A DNA stretch of 64,000 nucleotides from Coenobita brevimanus (taxonomy: Eukaryota; Arthropoda; Malacostraca; Decapoda; Coenobitidae). Position 1 is the first letter of the stretch; every line of letters begins with the position of its first letter. This document shows, piece by piece, positions 12,697 to 24,184 of the stretch. A model generated the notes under the pieces. The model saw nothing but the letters and a program-made list of their open reading frames with translations, searched no databases and was not told the DNA's origin. The position numbers were made by a program, and so were the translations under genes. The DNA lies in assembly GCA_032717465.1 (NCBI GenBank), contig CM064657.1, positions 27,153,466 through 27,217,465 of the forward strand. The letters run 5' to 3'.

Positions 12697-12902
12697 TTAA
12701 CCTTTTCACTAAAATGACGCATTATTGAAGTCGATTCTTGTAACCTCTAGACGATTTATTCAAATGAGGAAAGATATCAAGTGGCCGTGGGTTAGTGAAA
12801 GCTATACCCAACCCCTCCAGTTCGAAAAGTGTCCCCTGAGCTGAATAAAATCGACTGGCAGCAGGATGAGTTCACGTTGTAGACGTCATAACGTTGAAGC
12901 AA
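12697..12902. repeat. TTAA-MITE head-to-head pair
   Basis: A reverse-orientation copy begins at TTAA 12697-12700 followed by ccttttcactaaaatgacg and runs to gggttagtg near 12797. A forward copy follows from acccctccag (about 12811) through aataaaatcgactggcagca to taacgttgaag (12899). Together they form a foldback of about 200 bp. Confidence 0.82.
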
Positions 12903-13144
12903 ATACGGAGAAGAAATGAGGTTAAGGAAACTTTAGACAATATGAGAAGAGATAACACGAGACAAAAGACAGAGGCGGAAAAAGTTAGTCCAAGAACTCA
13001 AAGACAAAAGACTGAGGAATAGTTGGTTCAGAGTTAGGATAATTAAGGAAGGAAAATAAAGGCGATTAAGATAATCAGCCAGTCATCTCTTAACTCCCTC
13101 CTCTTCCAAACCTTGCCAGCTAAGGGTTCTAGTATGGGAAGTGC
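12903..13144. other. Purine-rich, no gene
   Basis: A/G-rich sequence without clear units. Confidence 0.4.
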
Positions 13145-13265
13145 GGCTGGAGGCGAGAGGAGGAGAGGAGAGGAGAGGAGAGGAGAGGAAAGGTGAGAAA
13201 AGGTGAGGAGAGGAAAGGTGAGAAAAGGTGAGGAGAGGAAAGGTGAGGAGAGGAGAGGAGAGGAT
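13145..13265. repeat. (GAGGA)n pentamer array with a larger internal unit
   Basis: gagga pentamers dominate both ends; between them ggaaaggtgagaaaaggtga recurs three times at about 26-bp spacing. Confidence 0.93.
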
Positions 13266-14090
13266 AATAAAGCAATAGGAAAGATGAGCAGGAACGGCAG
13301 GGCAGAGGAAGGTGGAGGTGGAGAGACGAGGATAGGCTAGCTCCAAGGAGTGGAGAGGATAGCAGAGTGGAGAGAAAAAGAAAGGGAACTAGAGAATAAG
13401 AGTTAGGACAGGTGTGTTTGAGGAAAGAAATGACACAAAGGAACACATGGGTGGGATGGTGAGTGAGTTAAGGGGGGGGGGGAGGAAGTAGTGGTCAGGC
13501 ACTGAATTCAGGGAAAGGTCAACGCAAATGAGGTGAGAGGGAACTGATGGTGGGAGATGAGTGAGTATGGGATAGAAGAATGAATGAGTGGATGGTGCAG
13601 TACGTGAGGAGGCGGGGATATGGATGTAAAGATGCTGAAGGGATGAGAAAAAGAGAATTACTGTGGATGTCTGTCAATGGATGAGAGGTGGGGCCGAATG
13701 AGGGGTCATGAAGTGAGAGGAAGAGGCGGTGAGGAATGGATAAAAGAAGTAACGGGAGAGAAGATAAGGGAGTGAGTAAAAAGAGAAGCAGTGGAATAGA
13801 GACTGAAGGCTGTATAGGGAGCAGAGAAGTAGATGGGGAGCGAGAATGAAGGAGTTGGGATGAGGGATGGAGGAAGGGATGACGGGTCGGGAAATAAATA
13901 TTAGAGAGAATGAAGGGTTCTGGGAGTGAGTGAGATTACTAAGAAGGATGAGGGATTAAGGTATGCAAGCAATAGATGAGGAGTAAAAATGTGGGAGTCA
14001 GGAGGGGCGTAAAAAGCATAACATTTTATGAAGGAGTGGGAAATGAATGTTACGTCGGGAAGTGGATGGAGCCTGAGACTTAGGGGGAGG
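13266..14090. repeat. Purine-rich degenerate repeat
   Basis: Loose gggatgag and gagtgagtggatgg words with strong A/G bias and a G8-9 run near 13472. No coding signal. Confidence 0.55.
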
Positions 14091-14980
14091 GGTCGATGAG
14101 CAGCGTGATAAACGAAGTGGATGAAGGGAGTGGATTAAGGATCGTGGACAGGTGGATAAGGAAAGTGGGCAAAGGGTCAGGCCCGGTCCCCAATGCAAAC
14201 TGGCTGAGGGATTCTTGCCGCCATTTACCAGATCACGACATTTGCATACGAACTGGGTCCTTTGGTGGCCGCCGGGCACACCTCCACCATCACTCTCACC
14301 CGAGCCAGCCATGGGCCACGGGGGACAGCTTCTGCGAGTTAGCCCAAAGGAAGTGGTTTCATTTCAGAGCTTTTACAGTGCATTTTGAGAGGGAATCATT
14401 GGGAGTACACACAACCAGAAGTCACAGTGAATATAACGATGAGTATGAATGTATGATGATGATGATAATGATGACAAATGATGGATACAAATCATTTCAA
14501 AATATAAAAACTATAAAAACCATTATGAAATTATCTCTACCACATCACTGACAACATTTTTATTAAAATCTATCATTGTTAAAAAAATAAACTAACATAA
14601 TATTGTTTTCATAATTAGTAGTACTACCAATCACAATGTCGTTAGGGGCGTAAGACAGTCACATATTCATGCTATGGACAACAGCAGCATAATCTCGGGT
14701 TCCTATAATGCAGAAGGGGTAATATGGATGAGTTACTTCTTTTTATAATGATCATGGCCGGTGGTCTTCCTGTCATGTAAAAAACTACCAAAGTTGTAAG
14801 TAGGCCTCCTATCTTCAAATGTTCTGGACTAAGGTAGCTGAGCCTCGAGCCACTACGGTCTGAAGAGGGTGATACGCGATTGGAGGCTACCATTAAAAAA
14901 AAAAAAAATTATCAACGTCATAACCTGCATTCAAGGTAGATCGCACCCTCTCTCCACCCGCCCCTTGCACCAGGGAGTGT
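14091..14980. other. Mixed sequence, no assignable gene
   Basis: 14160-14350 has balanced composition with two overlapping plus-strand frames (151 and 78 codons) that match nothing I know. A short (GAT)n is near 14455. An A15 run at about 14894 ends a segment that could be a retroposed 3' end, but no parent is recognisable. Confidence 0.4.
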
Positions 14981-14984
14981 GGCA

Positions 14985-15135
14985 AATGCTGCCCCACCCT
15001 GCTACTTAACTACCCTGCTACCTCACCACCATGCCACTTGCCCCACGCTGCTACTTGCCTCACTCTGCTACTTGCCCCACCCTGCTACTTGCCCGCCCTG
15101 CCACTGGCCCACCCTAATGCCTGCGCACCACGCTA
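14985..15135. repeat. Minisatellite, unit about 20 bp (CCCCACCCTGCTACTTG)
   Basis: Seven or so imperfect copies of a ccccaccctgctacttg unit with changes such as acgctg and actctg. Confidence 0.85.
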
Positions 15136-15334
15136 GCTGCCAAGTCAAGTAACAGACCCAGGAATAACAGGTCAACGTCTTGCCTGCCTTTCTGCGATAA
15201 ACAAATACACTTCACAAACGTTGAGAGTGGTGACGATTGCGAGGGACGCTTGGTGTTTGTAAAGGTGGATAAAGTTGACATCTCGCTGGGTAAACATAGT
15301 CTACTCGTAATGTGGGGCTTAACTAGGAAGGATT
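15136..15334. other. No recognisable feature
   Basis: Short unique segment between a minisatellite and a TTAA-MITE copy. Confidence 0.4.
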
Positions 15335-15430
15335 TTAACCCCTTAACACGGAGTGGTCTCTCTTAAGTTCAGTAACATATTCTGGCAGCAGCAAGACTAG
15401 AAAAAATAACTACTATAGTGAATGAGTTAA
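15335..15430 (+). repeat. TTAA-MITE copy bounded by TTAA on both sides
   Basis: TTAA at 15335-15338 is followed by ccccttaacacggagtggtctc. The right end tagtgaatgagTTAA finishes at 15430, giving 96 bp. The core is altered (acatattctggcagcagcaa). A lone right-end fragment (gccgtactgaaggg) lies at about 15499-15512. Confidence 0.82.
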
Positions 15431-15748
15431 TGGTACGAGGTGTTTTCTATAGGCTAATTAACAATGCGTGAAGAAAACATGAATAAAATAAAAAGTTGCC
15501 GTACTGAAGGGATATACTCTTTGGTTATGGTGTGTTTCAGAGGGGATTAAAAGTATCTGCCATTGGGTTAAATAAATTACTGATCTGCTGCTGCTGTCTA
15601 CTGTATATACTACAAACATTCTTCTCGATATTATCTTACCATATTGAACTAATCTAGATATTACTGTAACACTACATATGTTTAGTTATTGCTAACACAA
15701 ATGGCGATGTATTCAGTGATGTAGATGCTCCCCCCCCCTTCTCTCTCT
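15431..15748. other. No gene
   Basis: AT-rich sequence; the only assignable item is the TTAA-MITE end fragment near 15500. Confidence 0.4.
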
Positions 15749-15882
15749 CTCACACACACACACTCACACACACACACACAAACACACACACACGTGCTCT
15801 TCACTTTCCATTTTAACTTGGCCTTTACCTTAACTTTACAGGACCAATTTCCCTCTTTCATCACCCTCCGCTCTTACTTTCA

Positions 15883-15921
<39 letters not shown>
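15749..15921. repeat. (CA)n at 15749-15793 and (CT)n at 15888-15921
   Basis: The CA run has two interruptions. The CT run directly abuts a TTAA-MITE copy. Confidence 0.95.
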
Positions 15922-15923
<2 letters not shown>

Positions 15924-16010
15924 CAAAACGTCCTTCACAATCTGAATAAAATCGTCTTGGTAGTGACAAGAATAAACTCGTCATTGCTTTGGACAGGCTA
16001 TTTAACATAA
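15922..16010 (+). repeat. TTAA-MITE copy abutting (CT)n
   Basis: The core gaataaaatcgtcttggtag at 15943-15962 is near consensus, followed by caagaataaactcgtcattg. The left end is replaced by the CT microsatellite. Confidence 0.82.
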
Positions 16011-16797
16011 TTTTTCATGTGTGCGAGGGACGGTAGAACCATTTGCCTCGCCAGATTCCATTGAAGATTTATGAAGTGTTTTGTCATTATTCCTCGTCCT
16101 CTCTGAAGCCAATGTTAGAGTTTCAGAAAATCAGAACAAAATATAGCCATTCCCTCGAGACCTATCAGGTGACGCCGCACAACAGTAGGAAAAATAAATT
16201 GCATTTCTCCACACGTTTTGCGTATGTACAGAATTTACTTTCATTTATTTCTCTTATAATCATTTGTTCTCGAGCTATTGGAAAAAAAAAAAAAAAAAAA
16301 GTCTCATTTGGTATGAAAACGTAACCCTCCTGTGGCGTAGGGAAGTTGATTTTGTGTTACACTGTGGCTCCCTCTGGGCCATGGCACACACCCTGACACA
16401 TTTTCCACAGACGAGACAAATTTATATAAGATGTTCACATCGTTCCTATTCCTCCTTCTATTCTAACATGAAATTATACTGAAATATATTCTAGCACCGA
16501 GTTTTTTTTTTTTTTTAATAACAAAGCAGAGGAAGGAAAACGAAAAAAAAACAAAAACAGTATTTTATTACAAAATTACACATTCTTCCTTGATTAAACT
16601 ACACTGACTTTCGAAGCTTATTATCTCTTTGTTTCGGAAAATCCGGCTAAAACTGTTCATAAGTTGCTCTTCTTTTATTCTTTCACCAGAATTTCATGGA
16701 ATTCGTTTTTTCCTTAATGGATGAAGAAATCTTCTTAGTAAAGCTGATTTCTACAAAATTATTACATTAAAAGCAAATGGAAAAGGAATACATTGTC

Positions 16798-16800
<3 letters not shown>
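16011..16800. other. AT-rich, no recognisable gene
   Basis: Contains an A19 run near 16281 and a T15 run near 16502. A 93-codon plus-strand frame (16043-16324) ends in the poly-A and has no recognisable features. Confidence 0.45.
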
Positions 16801-16859
<59 letters not shown>

Positions 16860-16899
16860 CTGTATATATATATATATATATATATATTTATGTATATAC

Positions 16900-16972
<73 letters not shown>
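16801..16972. repeat. Compound (CA)n-(TA)n microsatellite
   Basis: (CA)n to about 16832 then (TA)n to 16972 with short tactgta and ttatgtatatacg interruptions. The TA part is strongly self-complementary. Confidence 0.97.
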
Positions 16973-16974
<2 letters not shown>

Positions 16975-17185
16975 AAAAAATGTATGAGAGCTATTCAGTG
17001 CCAATTATACCTGGCTATTATTTTTTAAATCCATGATTCACAATGAAGAATACTCTAAGCAAAATTGCAGTTTTATTGGTTGGTAACAGGTTTTATGAAA
17101 TAATTATCCTTGTGTGCTAATTGGCTGCGAATCAAAGCGCAATTTAGATGGGTTGATATACACTATAATTTTTCCCATCAAATTT

Positions 17186-17370
17186 CTTACTTTGATGTCC
17201 TACCTGCGCTGCAGAAAATCGCCTTGGTAGTGATCAGACTAAGATAAGAAAATCGTCATTATTCCGAGAAGATTACAAGAAATACTTTTTAACCCTCTCA
17301 GGTTTATATAAGCTTCCCAAGCTGAATAGAGTCGTCTTGGTGATATCCATAACATTATAAAATACAATAA
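17186..17370 (+). repeat. Two TTAA-MITE copies in the same orientation
   Basis: First copy about 17186-17280 (gaaaatcgccttggtagtgatca, then a right half with aaaatcgtcattattcc). Second 17287-17370 begins tttttaaccctctcagg and carries gctgaatagagtcgtcttgg. Confidence 0.75.
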
Positions 17371-17449
17371 CACAAGTTAATCTAACGTGAACAAATAATT
17401 ATAAGGCTTTTAATAACTCTATTGCGTTATCCTCAACTTACTCTTCGTT

Positions 17450-17554
17450 TTGCTGCGTTTTCAGAAGTTTCCTAATTTCTCTTATCATTTCAGTGACCCA
17501 CTCTCTCCTTTCCATAATTTCCTGTTTACCCTATCTTTCTCTCCTCCTGCTTTC

Positions 17555-17602
<48 letters not shown>

Positions 17603-19949
17603 TTTTTTTTTATCCTCCACAGTATTTTTTTTTCCTCTCCTTTCTCCTCCAACAATTTCTATCTTCTCTTACCCTTTTTTGTGACTCATTACCTAATTTT
17701 TATATCTTCTTTATATTGCCCGTTGCTCGTAATTCTGTTCTCCCTCTGTTCGTCATCTCTTCAATTTCGATTCTTCTTTATTTCTAATTTTGTTCAACAG
17801 TTTCGCTTCCTTCACTCATCTTTTCATCGAATCTCTATTTCTCATTTCCATTACCTCCTCTTTATCTCTCTTCCTTCATCCTTCTATTTTCCATTCTGTT
17901 TTTCCCTTGCTTCTCCTCCCATGTCATTCACGTCCTCGTTCTGCAAGTGCTTTTCTATCTCTTAGGCTTTCATTGTCTCTCCATGTCTCCACACCTCTGC
18001 CTTACCTTTTCCTGGTCTACCTATTCTCTCTTCTCCATTCTCCCTTTTCTCCATTCTTCTTTACCACCCTCCTTCTAAACAGTTCCTCTTCTTTCTCCTT
18101 TTCCAGTAACCCCATTTTTCGTTTCCACAACCTTCTCTTCAATTATCTTTTCCTTAACTTTCACCCTCGTCACTTCTCCTTTTCCTGTACTTTGTATAAA
18201 TTTCCTCTCTCATTCAAGTTATTATTCTTTTTTTAGGTTGTCAGTAACTCAACCTCCCTCTTCTACATCCACCACTTCATCCCTAACTTTCCCTCATCTT
18301 TCTATCCTCCCTCCTCCACTCTCATTTTTCCTCGTTTGGTAAATTCATTTCTCGCATATTTCCACTCTCTTTATCCTTACCTCAAACCTTCTTTCCCTCT
18401 TCTTAAACCTCATTCTTTCTCGTCGTTCCATATTCATAATCCTCCAGCAATCACTCTCATTCTAACCCCCTTTTTTTCCCACTTCCCCTCCTATTTTTCT
18501 TATTTCTCCCCTCCTTTCTTTCTTCAGTCTCTGTCATTTTTACCTCCGGATTATTCGCTTTCCTTTTCCTTTCATTTCTGTTTCGTTTTTCTATTTTTCA
18601 TCGTCCTTCTTTCATCACCTTTTTCTTTTGGTTCTCTTCATTTTTTGCTCCTGTAGTTCATTTGATTTTTTTTCCCTTTTATCGTTTTTCTTTACTCTTT
18701 TTTTTTCGCTTCCCCACTTTCTCCTCGCTCTCTTTTTCAACTGCATTTCATTCATTTTTATTTTCCTTCCCTGTCTCCTTTTCCTTTCAGTTTTATTCTA
18801 TTTTTCTTCCCTCCTCTTGCCCCCCCTCAACTGACCACCCTCTTTTGCTAAGGTCTCCTTTTCATCTAGTCACTCCATACCTCTCTCCCTGTCCCCTTCC
18901 ATTTACTCTTGCTTTCAGTCCTTCCTTTCTCACATGTCTTTTCTTCCCTTTTTCTCTTCCGTTTATCTTTACCTCCTCCTTTTTCCCCAACCTTCCCTCT
19001 TTCTTTTTTCATTAATCTTTCCTTTGCCCTGTCTTTCCCCTCTCTATGCTCCTTCATTTTTCCCCGACCCTGATGCCTTTCATCTTCTTCCCCATTCTTT
19101 TATTTTCTCCCCTCCCCTTTCTGCATCTTTCCTTCTCTCTATTCTTCTCTATACCCTCATTCTTTCCTTCTGCTTCCTGTCTCCTGCTCTCCTATTCTGT
19201 ATTTTCCCTCTCCATTTACCTCTTCTTTTCAACTCTCTTTTTCAACCATTATTTCATATTCCTAATTTTCTTTCATATTATAACCTCCCTTTTAAATTCT
19301 TCAGTATCTTATCCCCACACCATTTTCCTTCATAATTTCCTTTTTCCTGTCTTTCCATTCATCGTTTCCTTCTTCATCTTTTTCCCTTCATTCTCTGTCT
19401 TCCCTATTCTGCCCTTCCTCTCTCTACGTTTTCACTCTTCCCTGTCCTTTGTCTTTCACTTCTCCTTTCACTCTGGCCTGTCCTTACATTTTCTACAATC
19501 CTTCTTTGTCTTCCTTTGCCTGTTTTCCTTGTATTCATCTCTCTCTCTCTCTCTCTCTCTAGTCCACTCGCGCCCTCCTCCTCCTCAACTCTTCCTTCTG
19601 CTTCTCCACCTCTTTCCTTCTATCCTCCACTCTCTCCATTCTCCATTTCCTTCTTCACTCCTCTTCCTCCTTTACTCCTTAACACCCTCACTTCTGATCG
19701 CCTTTCTCCTCATTCTCCATTTCTCACTTTCTCTTCCACCTCTCGTCGTCCTCTTCCACAACATCCTCCCTTTTCCTTCACTTCTCCCTCCTTCTTCTTC
19801 CACTCTCTCTACCTCCTTTTTCCTCCACTCTCTCTCTACCTCCTCCTTCACTCCCCTCCCCTCCACCACCTGCCTCCACGCCAATCTGCTGAGCTGTAGG
19901 ATATTCTATATACTCAATCTCAAGGTTTTCTTAAGCTGTTCCACGCACG

Positions 19950-20004
<55 letters not shown>

Positions 20005-20772
20005 GTGGTTTTTCCTTCCTTCAAGGTTTCCTCTGCGATCCCTCCACATTTCTCCTCTTTCCTCCCACATTTCCCTATCCTGTTCTTGCATATTTTTCCT
20101 CTCCCCTCCCCCCTCCTTAATTTTCCTTTTCCCTCCCTCCACATTTTCCCATTGACTTCCTCCATATTTTTCTTCTTCCCTCCCTCCATAATTTTTCTTC
20201 ATTTTCCTACCATATTTCATTTCTTTTCCGTCTCTCCAATTTTTTTTTTCTTTTCACTTCCCTCCACATTTTCCCGATGCCTCCCATCCACCTTGCTTTT
20301 TCCCCTCTCTCCATACATTGCTTATTCCGTCCCTTCTTACTCTTCTCTCCAGTCTCTACAGTTTTCCCTTTCCCTTCCTTCCACAATTTTCCTCCTCTCT
20401 CCTTTCTCCATATTGCTCCTTCCTTATATATTTTTCCCTTCATTCTATTCTCTATCTTTTCTCCTTTACATTCTCCTCTTCCCTCCCTGCATAAGTTTCG
20501 TCGCCTTCTTCTTTTCGATTTTCTTCCTGCCTTTATATTTTTCCCCTCTACTCACCCCAAATGTTTCTCTCCCTCTTACTAAATTTTCCCTCTTTCTTTC
20601 CTTCGCATATTTTCCTCTTCCTTCCATTACCATTTCCTCTCCCTTCTCTCCATATCTTCTCTCCCTCATTTTAGATTTTTCTGATCCATCCCTCCATACC
20701 CTGCCCTCTTTCTCGCCCCTCCATTATTTTTTTTTCCTTCGTTTCATATTTTTCCTTCTTCACTTCCCCATA

Positions 20773-20821
<49 letters not shown>

Positions 20822-21760
20822 TTTTTTTCTCATCTGTCTCACATTTTCCCTTCCTTCCATTCACATTTCCTCCTCCCCCTCCGATTATTCCCTCCCCTCT
20901 CCAAATTGTTCTCTCCAGCTCCAAACTTTACCTCCCTCCCTCCAGATTTTTTTCCCTCCCTCCCGCCATATTTCCCACTCTCCCCTTCTCTGTTTGTTTT
21001 CCAGTCTTTACGCCTTTTTCACGTTTCTTCCTTCCTTCCCACACATTTTTCCTCTCGCCTTCCTCCATTTTTTTTTTCTCTCCTTCCCTCGCTGTTAGCA
21101 CCTTTTTCCCTCCCTCCTTCCCTCTCCCTACCCCCCCCCCGACACTCTCCATATTTATTCCTTCCTCAGTTTTTCATCTTCCTTCCACCTTTCCATTCTC
21201 CCCTTCCAGGTTCCGCCATTTCAGTTTTTCTTTCCCTTTCTTCTTTATTCCTGGTAGTTTTCGCTTCTTCCCCGTGTTCTTTTCTTCCTTCTCTATTTTT
21301 TTTTTCTTTCCCCAGTTTCCAAGCCTTCTTCCAGTCCCCCCTCCTCCAGTTTTTCCCTCTCCTCTCCATTCTTTTCTCCCTCCTTCCAGATTTTTTCCAT
21401 ATAGCATCTCTTCAAAATTTCTCCCTTCCTCACCCTACCTCCCCCTTTCTTGATGTGTCTCCCTCCCATCCACATATCCCCACCCCTTCAATAATTTTCT
21501 CCTCCCTCCTTCAGATTCTTCCCTCCCTCCACATTTTCTCTCTCCCCTCTAGCTTTTTCCCTCCCTCTCTCCGTATTTTTCTCTCCCCCCCCCCAGACAT
21601 TTCCCCATCTCCCTCTCTCCATATTTTTCTCTTTCCACTTGAGAATTTTCCCTCCCCTCTCCAGTTTTTTCCCTCCCTCCCTCCAAATTTTTCCGTCCCT
21701 CCCTCCTCCGATTTTTCTCTCCTCTTCCCTATTTTTCCCTCCATCTGTCCCTGGGGCCAC
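17450..21760. repeat. 4.3-kb polypyrimidine tract with degenerate internal repeats
   Basis: This strand is overwhelmingly C and T for about 4.3 kb, broken only by short mixed patches near 17930, 19900 and 19940. It includes (CT)n runs at about 17561-17594, 19543-19560, 19952-19998 and 20779-20818. From about 20040 to 21760, ttccctccctccatattttt-like units recur every 25-40 bp. Frames up to 482 codons on the plus strand are Ser/Phe/Pro/Leu low complexity, and minus-strand frames are Lys/Glu/Gly/Arg; I do not treat any as a gene. Such tracts are known to form triplex (H-DNA) structures in vitro. Confidence 0.92.
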
Positions 21761-21845
21761 GGCCGTCTCTACTCTGCTCCTGTCAGCTGTGCCTCACTGC
21801 CCAAACACACCTCCAGCCCTCTGTCATTTACCTTTCCCTCTGTGC

Positions 21846-21862
21846 GTGTGTGTGTGTGTGTG
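21846..21862. repeat. (TG)n flank at the 3' end of the retrotransposon
   Basis: On the minus strand this is (CA)n directly after the element's poly-A (poly-T at 21863-21872 here). With the (TG)n at 24022-24058 it brackets the insertion. Confidence 0.92.
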
Positions 21863-21957
21863 TTTTTTTTTTATGCGAGGAAGAAGGAACCAAAGGCCAT
21901 GAGCCCGCAGTAACAGTTCCCTCCAAGAGAAAAACAAAATACAATAGAGAGCCAAAT

Positions 21958-23191
21958 TCAAGATCCGATCATTTTGAGATGCCTGGACACACTGCGTTTG
22001 ATCAACTGGAGATCATAGGCAGCAGGAAATACAGATAGAGGGAGACAGTTCCAGAGCTGACCTGTTGCATAAATGAAAGACTGGGAGTAACGGTTAACTC
22101 TTGCATTAGAGAGTTGGACAGAAAAGGGATGAGAGTTTGCTGCCAGACGGGTGCTACGCGCCCGTCGTAGAGGTGGAGGAATGCAAGCAGACAGTTCAGA
22201 GGAGCAGTGACCATTAAAGTAGCGATAGAAAAGAGATAAAGATGCAACAGTGCGGCGAAGAGACAGAGGTTGAAGGGAGTCAGTAAGAGGAGGAGAGTTA
22301 ATGAGACGAAAAGCCTTTGACTCCACCCTATTGAGAAGAGCTGTATGTGGGGAACCTCCCCACACATGAGAGTTGTACTCCACACAGGGGCGGATAAAAC
22401 CCCTGTATAGAGTCAACAATTGTGCAGGGGTAAAGAAAGAGCGGAGTCGGCTTAGCACACCCAATCTCTTGGAGGCAGATTTTACAAGAGATGTAATATG
22501 ATCTTTCCAAGACAAGTCCCGAGTAAATGAAACCCCAAGCATGTTCAAGGATGATGCAGGATTAAGCTGAATATTATTAAACATTAGTGGGTATACCTGT
22601 GGAAGATTTTGTCGGATTGATAGGTGTAAAAACTGAGTCTTAGATGCATTAAAGACAACCATATTATTTTTACCCCAGTCAGAGATACGAGCCAAGTCAG
22701 ACATTAGGTGTGCCAAAGCCTCATCCCTTGTTTCTTGAAGTAACTGTTGAGATGGGCGTTGTGGGAACCGAATGGAAAGGTGAAGGGTGGAGTCATCAGC
22801 GTATGAGTGGATAGGGTTAGATGTACAGCATAGAAGATCATTGATGAATAAAAGGAAGAGAGTTGGTGATAGGACAGAGCCCTGAGGAACACCACTGTTG
22901 AAAGATCTAGGAGAAGAACGATGGCCGTCTACAACAGCGGCTATAGAACGACCAGAAAGGAAGCTAGCGATGAAGGCACAGATAGAAGGATAGAAACCGT
23001 AGGAGGGCAGTTTGGAAATTAAAGATTTATGCCAGACTCGATCGAAAGCCTTTGAGATGTCAAGTGCAATGGCAAAGTTTTCGCCAAAGTCCCGAAAGGA
23101 GGATGACCAGGAGTCTGAAAGGTAGGTGAGAAGATCGCCAGTGGAGCGTCCCTGACGGAACCCATACTGACGATCGGAAAGAAGGTTGTGA
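21958..23191 (-). pseudogene. Retrotransposon ORF, downstream segment (RT core and C-terminus)
   Basis: After the frameshift the frame stays open to TGA at 21960-21958. It includes the fingers segment (DRQYGFRQGRS), the first catalytic aspartate in ALDISKAFDRVWH (about 23064-23030), the GVPQGSVLSP block (about 22887-22862), and the catalytic YADD box at 22803-22792. These are followed by a thumb/C-terminal region with LNMLGVSFTRDLSWKDHI and LRSFFTPAQLLTLYRGFIRP. The catalytic residues are intact, so decay is limited to the truncation and the single frameshift. In cells such enzymes copy their RNA at a nicked genomic target. An internal start at 22716 would be an artefact; homology extends well upstream of it. 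Confidence 0.93.
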
Positions 23192-24020
23192 GGGAAAGAT
23201 GCCTTAAAATTTTTCTATTAAGAATTGACTCGAAAACTTTTGAAATACAGGACGTTAAAGCAATTGGACGATAGTTGGAGGGTTGGGAGTGGTCACCCTT
23301 CTTTGGGACTGGCTGAATGAGAGCAAACTTCCAGCAAGAAGGAAAGGTACAAGTTGACAGACAAAGGCGAAAGAGTTTGCCTAGGCAGGGTGTAAGCACA
23401 GAAGCACAGTTCTTGAGAACAACAGGAGGGACCTCATCAGGCCCATATGCCTTGTTAGTACTGAGGCCAGTGATGGCAGAAAATACATCAACTGAAGAAA
23501 TTTTAATGTCAGCCATGAGGAAGTCAGAGAGGGGAAGAGATGGAGGAACAGCACCGGAATCGTCTAAGGTGGAATTGGAGGAGAAAGTCTGTGCGAAGAG
23601 ATCTGCTTTATCAGTAGAAGAAATAGCTACAGAACCATCAGAGTAGAAAAGAGGAGGGAAGGATGATGAGGTAAAGTTGTTAGAAAGATTTTTGGCAAGG
23701 TGCCAGAAGAAGCGGGAAGAATTCGAGTTGGAGAGTTGAGAGCATTTAGTATGGATGAAATTATTTTTAGTAGAGCGAAGAACAGACTTAGCACGATTCC
23801 GGGCAGAAACGTAAAGATGATGTGATTCAAGGGTGGGTTGGCTCCGGTACCTTTTGTAGGCCTTCTCCTTGTTGCGGACAGCATTAGAACAAGCGTGATT
23901 AAACCAAGGCTTTCTTGCGTTAGTCAAAGGATATGAGAAAGGAATGTATGCTTCCATGCCCGAGAGAATAACCTCCGTAATGCGCAAGGCACACTCAGAT
24001 GGCTCACGGCCATGGAAGCA

Positions 24021-24021
<1 letters not shown>
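23192..24021 (-). pseudogene. Retrotransposon ORF, upstream segment (linker and start of RT)
   Basis: Frame beginning in the (CA)n-derived HTHT peptide. From HGREPSECALRITEVILSG onward it is element sequence. It includes a basic linker (KPWFNH then KEKAYKRYRSQ) that usually follows the endonuclease, then RT block 1 (KAYGPDEVP at about 23440) and RT block 2 (SNYRPIALTSCISKVFESIL at about 23245-23210). The frame breaks at about 23190-23195: the correct RT reading continues in another frame, consistent with loss of one base. The endonuclease domain and any ORF1 are absent because of 5' truncation, so the copy cannot be autonomous. Confidence 0.9.

Positions 24022-24058
<37 letters not shown>
24022..24058. 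repeat. (TG)n flank at the 5' end of the retrotransposon
   Basis: Eighteen or so TG units directly adjoining the truncated 5' end of the element. Confidence 0.95.
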
Positions 24059-24060
<2 letters not shown>

Positions 24061-24184
24061 ATACATACTTATAGTTATGTATTGGTAGATACAGATAGGC
24101 AGATGGCCAAACAGATATACAGATATCACAGATTTTATATATTCCTCTCATTTTCTGGGAAGCAAATATACGTGGATTTGCCTA

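Larger units (their letters stand above)
21863..24021 (-). mobile_element. Non-LTR retrotransposon, jockey/CR1 group, 5'-truncated, one frameshift
   Basis: Minus-strand element ending in a 10-nt poly-A (21872 down to 21863). The 5' part is missing: the sequence starts just upstream of the linker that follows the endonuclease domain, directly at (CA)n. The remaining coding region holds a complete-looking reverse transcriptase and C-terminal region in two frames (see the two pseudogene entries). It has no long terminal repeats, a 3' poly-A and RT blocks typical of LINE-type enzymes. Both flanks are (TG)n/(CA)n, so the insertion point lay in a microsatellite. A second, more decayed copy of the same 3' end lies at 28786-29215. 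Clade assignment (jockey versus CR1-like) is by general resemblance only. Confidence 0.93.

Noticed and set aside
19046..20155. 369-codon plus-strand frame
   Set aside because: Same composition artefact; contains a (CT)n-encoded SLSLSL run.
20005..21913. Long plus-strand open frames (482 and 335 codons) in the pyrimidine-rich region
   Set aside because: Products are Ser/Phe/Pro/Leu low complexity, overlap in different frames, and follow directly from C/T composition; no domain, splice or promoter evidence.
22704..22895. Separate small gene inside the retrotransposon
   Set aside because: It is an alternative frame over the RT catalytic region; the true frame there carries YADD.
23317..23646. 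109-codon plus-strand frame opposite the retrotransposon
   Set aside because: Antisense shadow of the RT coding sequence.
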